From Bacillota bacterium (GTDB lineage: Bacteria > Bacillota > Sulfobacillia > RBS10-35 > JAJYVN01), in assembly GCA_021791995.1 (NCBI GenBank), contig JAJYVN010000131.1:1-8290 (forward strand): 8,290 bases of DNA, given 5' to 3'. Numbering within the stretch: the first letter of the stretch is position 1; every line of letters begins with the position of its first letter. Of the stretch, positions 1-4,356 are shown piece after piece. The notes below the pieces were generated by a model. It searched no databases. It saw only the letters and a program-made list of their open reading frames with translations, and was not told where the DNA came from. Both the position numbers and the translations under genes were made by a program.

Positions 1-2239
1 CCGAGACGGTAATCCAATAGTTTTCGGTCACCCCGTTGCAGTACGAATCCTTTGCAACGGTGCAGTACAGGTCCTGCGCCCGATCCCGCAGGTTCTTTCC
101 AGCGCCGGTGTGGAGCAGAATGGGCGGATTCTGGCTAGCTTTTGACACGATGGGATACAGCATGTTGTCCGAAGGAAAAATGTCCGCTGTCTGGCTGTCC
201 CAGCTTGTGGCGTCTCCAACGTTGAAACTTTCATACTCCTGCCCGTCGTAGACCCAGACCCAGTATCCGGCAACCCCCGGCATGGGAGGCCAGTGCAGGA
301 CAACGTATCCCTGTCCACCGGAAGGTTGCCACCCCAGCCCACCATCGATCGCTGTAAAGGTGGGGGGACACGGGGGGGTGTCCCAGAGCAGTGAACGCGT
401 CCAGTTTGTCTGTACCTCTTCCGGTTGCACACGATACAGGTACGCCTGTCCGCAGGCTTGGTTGGTCGTGGTAAACGATGTTGCAGTACCCGTGAAGATG
501 GTGCTCCAAGGGCTCGTCGCGATTGTGCCGGATGGCCTCAATACCTCCGCCTGCATTACATAGCGCGGTGCCGATGAAACACCGCGCACCGACACGGACT
601 TCCAGGACAGTGTGGTTTGGTCCTGCGTGGTGGCAGCGGTTGCCGTAACGGTTCCGATCGTTGGCCACGGAGCGGTCTCGACACCGCACACGGAGTCGTA
701 GGCCGTGGTGGTCGCGCTTCCATTGCTACGCGCAGCAACGCGGACATCGTACCTGGTACCAGGCACCAGGTCGCTCCACGCATATCGAAGTTGACTAGGG
801 GCAGAAAGGTCACCCCATTGCAGCGGTGCCTCCGAACCCCCACACGCGTCAGCCAGAATCACCTCATAGGAGCTCCCGAGCGGATTACCGCCAGCGGCCC
901 AGGCGATCGTGATACCCGTCTGCGAGGAAACCGCTGTCAGATCAGTTGGCTCCGCCGCATCCGTCCAAGCTGATGCCGCCGGGCAGAAGGCCGTGTCGGT
1001 CGTGGTACAAGCCCAGATGGTGTATTCGGTGTTCGGCACAAGGCCCGAGACCGTGTAGCTCCCGCTGGTCCCGACGTCTTCGGCAGGCGAGGAGCACGCG
1101 TCAGAGACGCACCAGAACACCACATAGTTCGGCCCGATAACGGACGTCGGCCAAGATACGCCAAGCGTCGTAGCGCCGGTCGTTACCGCTTGGGCGGAGC
1201 ATGGTGTTGTCGCAAACTGCGGGGCGCGTACCCAAGAGGTTCGCTGCCCGTTGGGATCCATGGCCGCCACCGTGTAGGACACGTCCTCCCCGCACGCAAG
1301 GTCCGTGGAGTTGAAGCGAGTGGCAGAGCCATCATAAACCTGCCGGGCCGTTCCATCATGGCCGTCCCCCCCGATACTCGCATCCACAATGTATCGGGTC
1401 CGCGAGGAGTCCCCCGCTGCGGACCAAGAGAGCATGCTCTGCTCTGCGGTTCCGGTGCTCGGTGTGACGCTGACGTCGGCCGGTGGAACGTCATAGGTGA
1501 TGGTGAGGCTTTGGACTGTAAGATCTGCGCCCCAATCGTCGTACGCAAGGGTGCCTCGGGTGGTGGTCGTGGTTCCTCGGAAGGTGGGCACGATCGCCAG
1601 ATAGGCTCCCTGCGGTGCACCATTGTCACCGCTGGAACACTGCGTGCTGGCGATCACCTGCTGCAGAGCCTGGGTCGCCGGCAGCGAAACCGCCAGATCC
1701 CCGGCAGCCAGAGATACGGCTGTATCCGTGGCCGGATCGAAGAGGTCTGTGTCGCTGCCCCCACACCCCGCCTGCACCGCCAGGTGCAGGCTTGTGGTGG
1801 ACGGGACGAAGGCCCCCACATCCACCGTCAGCGTAGCGGAGGTAATGACCGAGCCCGCAGGGATCGCCGGGATATTGGTGTACGTTCCGGAAAGGAGGCG
1901 GCTCGGCGTATTGCCCAAGGCGTCGTTGCTCGTGAACTGGGTCACGCAGGCATCGGTCACCGTGCTCGTGGAGTATGCGGCGAAGGTTGCGTCGTTCTGC
2001 GCGCATGGATTGGGCCCCAGGGCGGATGGTCCGTTTTGGACCGGATTCGTGGTCGGACCCGCGCAATACACTTGACCACAACTCGCCGTGGTGGAAATTG
2101 CGCCGGGATCTGGCGCTGTGGCCTGCGTTGTGGTTGTCGCCGCAAGGGCCACCCGAGCGCCCCCCCCCAACACAAGGACAGCGCCGACCGCAGGGAGGAT
2201 ACGGCGAAGCATCTGCGCGATCCGATTTTGGCCCAACAT
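1..2239 (-). CDS. Secreted DNRLRE-like / fibronectin type III repeat protein, C-terminus beyond window
   Basis: Translating the minus strand from ATG 2239 gives 746 codons without a stop, running off the left edge. Residues 1-34 are a signal peptide (Arg-Arg at 12-13, a Leu/Val/Gly core, cleavage probably after Ala-Leu-Ala). Residues about 47-100 are Cys-rich. Residues about 120-252 resemble a DNRLRE stalk domain (ITSATLTVDVGAF early, SLTITYD at the end). Four FN3-like domains follow at about 253-346, 347-428, 429-521 and 525-626, with Trp in strand B and a Leu-x-Pro-Gly/Asn-Thr-x-Tyr motif (GLVPNTEY, DLVPGTRY). Many paired Cys suggest disulfides. Residues 627-746 (GYWVWVYDG, VGDATSW, IFPSD, ENYWITVS) resemble modules of Gram-positive wall-associated RHS/YD-repeat proteins, so such a core may follow; this is inference. 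GTG 2242 is an equally possible start, with AAAGGA at 2253-2258 serving either. It is the last visible gene of the array. Confidence 0.85.
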   Translation of the reverse strand, partial: MLGQNRIAQMLRRILPAVGAVLVLGGGARVALAATTTTQATAPDPGAISTTASCGQVYCAGPTTNPVQNGPSALGPNPCAQNDATFAAYSTSTVTDACVTQFTSNDALGNTPSRLLSGTYTNIPAIPAGSVITSATLTVDVGAFVPSTTSLHLAVQAGCGGSDTDLFDPATDTAVSLAAGDLAVSLPATQALQQVIASTQCSSGDNGAPQGAYLAIVPTFRGTTTTTRGTLAYDDWGADLTVQSLTITYDVPPADVSVTPSTGTAEQSMLSWSAAGDSSRTRYIVDASIGGDGHDGTARQVYDGSATRFNSTDLACGEDVSYTVAAMDPNGQRTSWVRAPQFATTPCSAQAVTTGATTLGVSWPTSVIGPNYVVFWCVSDACSSPAEDVGTSGSYTVSGLVPNTEYTIWACTTTDTAFCPAASAWTDAAEPTDLTAVSSQTGITIAWAAGGNPLGSSYEVILADACGGSEAPLQWGDLSAPSQLRYAWSDLVPGTRYDVRVAARSNGSATTTAYDSVCGVETAPWPTIGTVTATAATTQDQTTLSWKSVSVRGVSSAPRYVMQAEVLRPSGTIATSPWSTIFTGTATSFTTTNQACGQAYLYRVQPEEVQTNWTRSLLWDTPPCPPTFTAIDGGLGWQPSGGQGYVVLHWPPMPGVAGYWVWVYDGQEYESFNVGDATSWDSQTADIFPSDNMLYPIVSKASQNPPILLHTGAGKNLRDRAQDLYCTVAKDSYCNGVTENYWITVS
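362..1483 (-). repeat. Four tandem fibronectin type III-like domain repeats (protein level)
   Basis: These are protein-level repeats inside the left-edge gene, about 80-100 residues each. Shared landmarks are an early Trp (MLSWSAAG, LGVSWPTS, ITIAWAAGG, TTLSWKSV), a Tyr-x-Val strand (RYIVDAS, NYVVFW, SYEVIL, RYVMQAE) and a late Tyr-x-Val/Ile/Tyr strand (SYTVAA, EYTIWA, RYDVRV, AYLYRV). Copies differ strongly in sequence, so recent duplication is unlikely. Each copy carries extra cysteines, often near the domain ends, which is more than usual for FN3 and fits an oxidising extracellular setting. Confidence 0.75.
2160..2168 (-). repeat. Nine-base homopolymer (G9 on the coding strand) in a signal-peptide coding region
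   Basis: An uninterrupted run of nine C on the plus strand reads as nine G in the gene and encodes three Gly codons at about residues 25-27 of the signal peptide. It is the longest homopolymer I see in the window. Gain or loss of one base would shift the frame right after the signal peptide and abolish the product. The length as given keeps the frame open. Shorter tracts of 6-7 bases occur at 1366-1372, 372-378 and 362-367 in the same gene. Confidence 0.9.
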
Positions 2240-2252
2240 CACGCTTTGGACA

Positions 2253-2258
2253 TCCTTT
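2253..2258 (-). promoter_or_regulatory. Ribosome binding site of the DNRLRE/FN3 gene
   Basis: AAAGGA lies 10 bases before GTG 2242 and 13 bases before ATG 2239, which are adjacent in-frame codons. The GTG has the more usual spacing. Either choice leaves the same signal peptide. Confidence 0.5.
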
Positions 2259-2307
2259 CGATGGTATCGGTGGCGGGCGGTGCTTGTTCCGGTGGACACG
2301 CGGTCCT

Positions 2308-2751
2308 TCATCGGCCCGTGTTGCCCGGTCGTTGGACGCTGCCGTCGCTCCCCTGGTCTACGCGCTCGTTTGGACCCCGGAACATGCGCCGACACGGCAA
2401 GGCCAGAACGAGCGCCACCAACAACAGACCAGAGACGGAGGCCATCAGGGCACGACGGCGTCCGAAGCCCCACACCTCCGCCTGGGGATGCACCCGGGTC
2501 TTCTGCGGCTGCACCGTTACCTGTGGAGAGGAGCAGGGCAGAATCAACACGCGGGTGTTCCGCACGACCGTGCACGTTCCCACGGGAACGCGCACACCAC
2601 CAGGGCCAGCGTACGTCGGCATGGAGAAGGATGCCGAAGCGATCGAGGCCAAAGACGTGGTAGATGCCGCTTCGGCCGAAACCGCCAGACCGGCCACCAA
2701 CAAAATCAAAGAGAGGACGCATAGTGACACCATGGTCTGCCATGGGCGCAC
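2308..2751 (-). CDS. Orphan small exported membrane protein with N-terminal signal/anchor and C-terminal helix
   Basis: 147 residues from GTG 2751, chosen because a purine-rich site (AAGGGGGGAAGG, 2757-2768) ends 5 bases upstream and the start gives a short charged N-terminus. ATG 2733 is the alternative. Residues about 7-28 are hydrophobic (VSLCVLSLILLVAGLAV) and end in an Ala-Glu-Ala-Ala type cleavage region. Residues 30-95 are Ser/Thr/Val-rich, look beta-stranded, and hold two Cys (60 and 73) that could pair. Arg-Arg-Arg at 98-100 precedes a second hydrophobic helix (about 101-119), followed by Cys-Arg-Arg and a polar tail. If the first segment is cleaved, the topology is an extracellular loop held by a C-terminal anchor. 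I recognise no family. It sits between two large secreted proteins, after the widest gap in the array, so a role in anchoring or assembling a neighbour is plausible but unproven. Confidence 0.72.
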   Translation of the reverse strand: MRPWQTMVSLCVLSLILLVAGLAVSAEAASTTSLASIASASFSMPTYAGPGGVRVPVGTCTVVRNTRVLILPCSSPQVTVQPQKTRVHPQAEVWGFGRRRALMASVSGLLLVALVLALPCRRMFRGPNERVDQGSDGSVQRPGNTGR

Positions 2752-2909
2752 AGCCACCTTCCCCCCTTGGGCCGAAGTGATGCCCCGACCCTTCTGGTGC
2801 TCCCCTTCGCAAGGGCTGAACGGGTCCCATGCGCGGCCCACCGTTCCGGTTGAGCCATCGGGAAACGGGGAAGAGCCGCCGCCTGTGCCAAGGCGGTAAC
2901 CTTCCCGCC
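2752..2909 (-). other. 158-base intergenic leader with several short hairpins
   Basis: This is the longest non-coding gap in the window. In transcription order it contains CCGCCT/AGGCGG (2891-2896 with 2879-2884, loop 6), which has no clear U-run after it. Next comes an outer GGGTC/GACCC pair (2822-2826 with 2787-2791) enclosing a CCCTT/AAGGG hairpin (2811-2815 with 2803-2807, loop 3). Last is a GGGC/GCCC pair (2782-2785 with 2769-2772) next to the ribosome binding site of the 147-residue gene. I see no convincing -35/-10 pair and no match to a riboswitch consensus I know. It could be a weak attenuator or translational leader, or chance pairing in GC-rich DNA. Confidence 0.35.
2757..2768 (-). 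promoter_or_regulatory. Purine-rich ribosome binding site of the 147-residue protein
   Basis: AAGGGGGGAAGG ends 5 bases before GTG 2751 and is the reason for choosing this start over ATG 2733. A second in-frame GTG at 2757 overlaps the site and is too close to it. Confidence 0.5.
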
Positions 2910-4325
2910 TCACGCACCGGAGGATGCAACAGCTTCCGGATTGCATCCGAGACCCAGGCACAAGGTCGTGGGCACCCCGGAACGGTCGACAACCTCCGTC
3001 GCGATCTCGTACAGATTTGTTGCCCGGATCACCGGCGTCTGCCCCGGGTTCGTCGTGGTCAGCATCAAGCGGTAACAGAGCTGCGTGCCGGCTGGTACTG
3101 CAACATTGGTGAACAGCGCGGCAAGGATCCAGGTGCGGCAGCCATCGGTGCTCACCTCGTAGGACACCGAAGTTCCGCTCGGCACCAAGGCCTGATCGGA
3201 ACAGTTGGGAGGGGTCTCCCCCTTTGCGCAGTCGGCGTCCTCCACCCGTAATTCAGATACCGCATGCCCGACGGGTAACACAACCGATTGGAGTACCGCA
3301 GACGGTGAGTAGACCGGCCAGGACTGCTCCGCGAGACTGCGGAGCGAGTCCGTCTCGAATGCACCACCCGCCCCCACGTCCTCCAACCACCATCCCGTAG
3401 CGTAGAGAACGGCAACCGACACCCCGCCCCACCCTGATCCAAGCGCCACCGGGACCGAGGGACCAGCAACGCGCGCCAATGAGTATTTGGGAAGTGCGGT
3501 CACTCCCTCCGGACCGAAGGCGTACGCGAGTAACTGCCCCTGCCGCGTCAGGATCCAATACCCGTCCCCTTGGGGAAAAAACGCCACCCCTGCGATGCCT
3601 CCGGGTGGAGGGGGAGGGTCCCATGCGGTCGCCGGTTCATACACGGCCCCATCCCATGCCCAGAGTTGCAGGGCATTCGTCTGCCAGGTTACAGCGATTG
3701 ATCCGTTCGCGGTGGAAGCGACGCCTAGATTGTTCTTCAGCCCAGATGGACCGCCAGCAATCGGCACAAGAGATGCGGTTTCCGCTGTATACAGAGTGGC
3801 ACCCGTCGTCGTGGCCGCCAGGATCCCTCCCACAAGATTCGACGGACCAGCAGCAGCACCCAAAACACCGGAAACCTTTGCTACTGCAACGCGCTGCACC
3901 GAGCCGGAGGCCGAGAAGGCGTAGAGCGCCAGCCCGGAGGTGGTTGTTACGGCAAAGGCACTCCCCCCTTTCACCCATGCCACACCCGTTGCGTCGATAC
4001 CACTCAGATCCCAACGGCCCACCGCCACCACGGCCTGGCCGTCGAAGACGTAGCCATACACCCCGCCGAGGGTGGCCACCAGCGCATCGGTCCCCGACGG
4101 GTTAAGGGCTACGGAAAGCGGCGCTTCAGGCAGCTCCACCGTGCCGCTTTCCGTGTTCACCGCCGCAGTTGTCTCCTGGGCATTGATCGAGACCAGCCCG
4201 GTGTATGCGTCGCGGAACCAGTACGGGGAACTGGACTCCACCGCACCCGCCACGATCCGGTCGGCGGAGGGCCAAAGACAGAAGCATACGAACAACATCG
4301 CCGCCCACCAGCGACCTCGACGCAT
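2910..4325 (-). CDS. Secreted beta-propeller-like protein with Cys-rich C-terminal module
   Basis: 471 residues. ATG 4325 is chosen over a longer reading to 4619 because GGAGGT sits 8 bases upstream and the protein then opens with a signal peptide (MRRGRWWAAMLFVCFCLW), cleaved near residue 27. Residues about 45-320 form at least six propeller-like units of roughly 40-50 residues, each with a Gly/Ala-Val strand, a turn and a Leu-x-x-Tyr/Trp-x-Phe/Asp strand (SVALNPSGTDALVATL, GVAWVKGGSAFAVTT, GVAFFPQGDGYWILTR). A DPPPPPGG loop lies at 236-243. Residues 340-445 look like a beta-sandwich: VSYEVSTDGCRTW, then a Cys-Tyr-Arg-Leu strand and TNPGQTPVI, a pattern known beside propellers in secreted proteins. 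All six mature cysteines (366, 375, 396, 417, 456, 461) are in the C-terminal third. No catalytic motif or wall anchor is seen. A binding or scaffold role is inferred. It starts 31 bases after the 986-residue gene ends. Confidence 0.85.
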   Translation of the reverse strand: MRRGRWWAAMLFVCFCLWPSADRIVAGAVESSSPYWFRDAYTGLVSINAQETTAAVNTESGTVELPEAPLSVALNPSGTDALVATLGGVYGYVFDGQAVVAVGRWDLSGIDATGVAWVKGGSAFAVTTTSGLALYAFSASGSVQRVAVAKVSGVLGAAAGPSNLVGGILAATTTGATLYTAETASLVPIAGGPSGLKNNLGVASTANGSIAVTWQTNALQLWAWDGAVYEPATAWDPPPPPGGIAGVAFFPQGDGYWILTRQGQLLAYAFGPEGVTALPKYSLARVAGPSVPVALGSGWGGVSVAVLYATGWWLEDVGAGGAFETDSLRSLAEQSWPVYSPSAVLQSVVLPVGHAVSELRVEDADCAKGETPPNCSDQALVPSGTSVSYEVSTDGCRTWILAALFTNVAVPAGTQLCYRLMLTTTNPGQTPVIRATNLYEIATEVVDRSGVPTTLCLGLGCNPEAVASSGA

Positions 4326-4333
4326 GGCGCTCC

Positions 4334-4339
4334 ACCTCC
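4334..4339 (-). promoter_or_regulatory. Strong ribosome binding site fixing the propeller gene start
   Basis: GGAGGT lies 8 bases upstream of ATG 4325, in the 31-base gap after the preceding stop. It decides the start in favour of the signal peptide and removes 98 upstream codons that would overlap the previous gene. Confidence 0.85.
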
Positions 4340-4356
4340 GCATCCGTATGCCCAGA

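Noticed and set aside
231..689. Minus-strand 152-codon frame inside the left-edge gene
   Set aside because: It is an alternative frame of the FN3 region. The overlapping frame is open for 746 codons with FN3 strand patterns.
752..763. Perfect 12-base palindrome CCTGGTACCAGG followed by another CCAGGT
   Set aside because: It lies within codons for the conserved FN3 motif Leu-Val-Pro-Gly-Thr-x-Tyr and far from any start. It is best explained by coding constraint and chance.
2879..2896. Rho-independent terminator after the propeller gene
   Set aside because: The stem is only 6 bp and is followed by CGGCTCTTCCCC rather than a run of U, so it is not a convincing terminator.
1190..2899. Plus-strand open frame of 569 codons
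   Set aside because: It runs antisense through the DNRLRE/FN3 gene, the orphan gene and two gaps. It starts at a TTG without a ribosome binding site, is Arg/Pro/His-rich, and has no domain or signal peptide. It is a GC-rich shadow frame.
2752..2909. c-di-GMP or cobalamin riboswitch in the leader
   Set aside because: A few short words such as GGTTACCG looked familiar, but the conserved core elements of those classes could not be laid out in order.
2752..2961. Longer start of the orphan protein at 2961
   Set aside because: The extension overlaps the end of the propeller gene, is Gly/Arg/Ser-rich, and would bury the signal segment at residue 77. GTG 2751 has the ribosome binding site.
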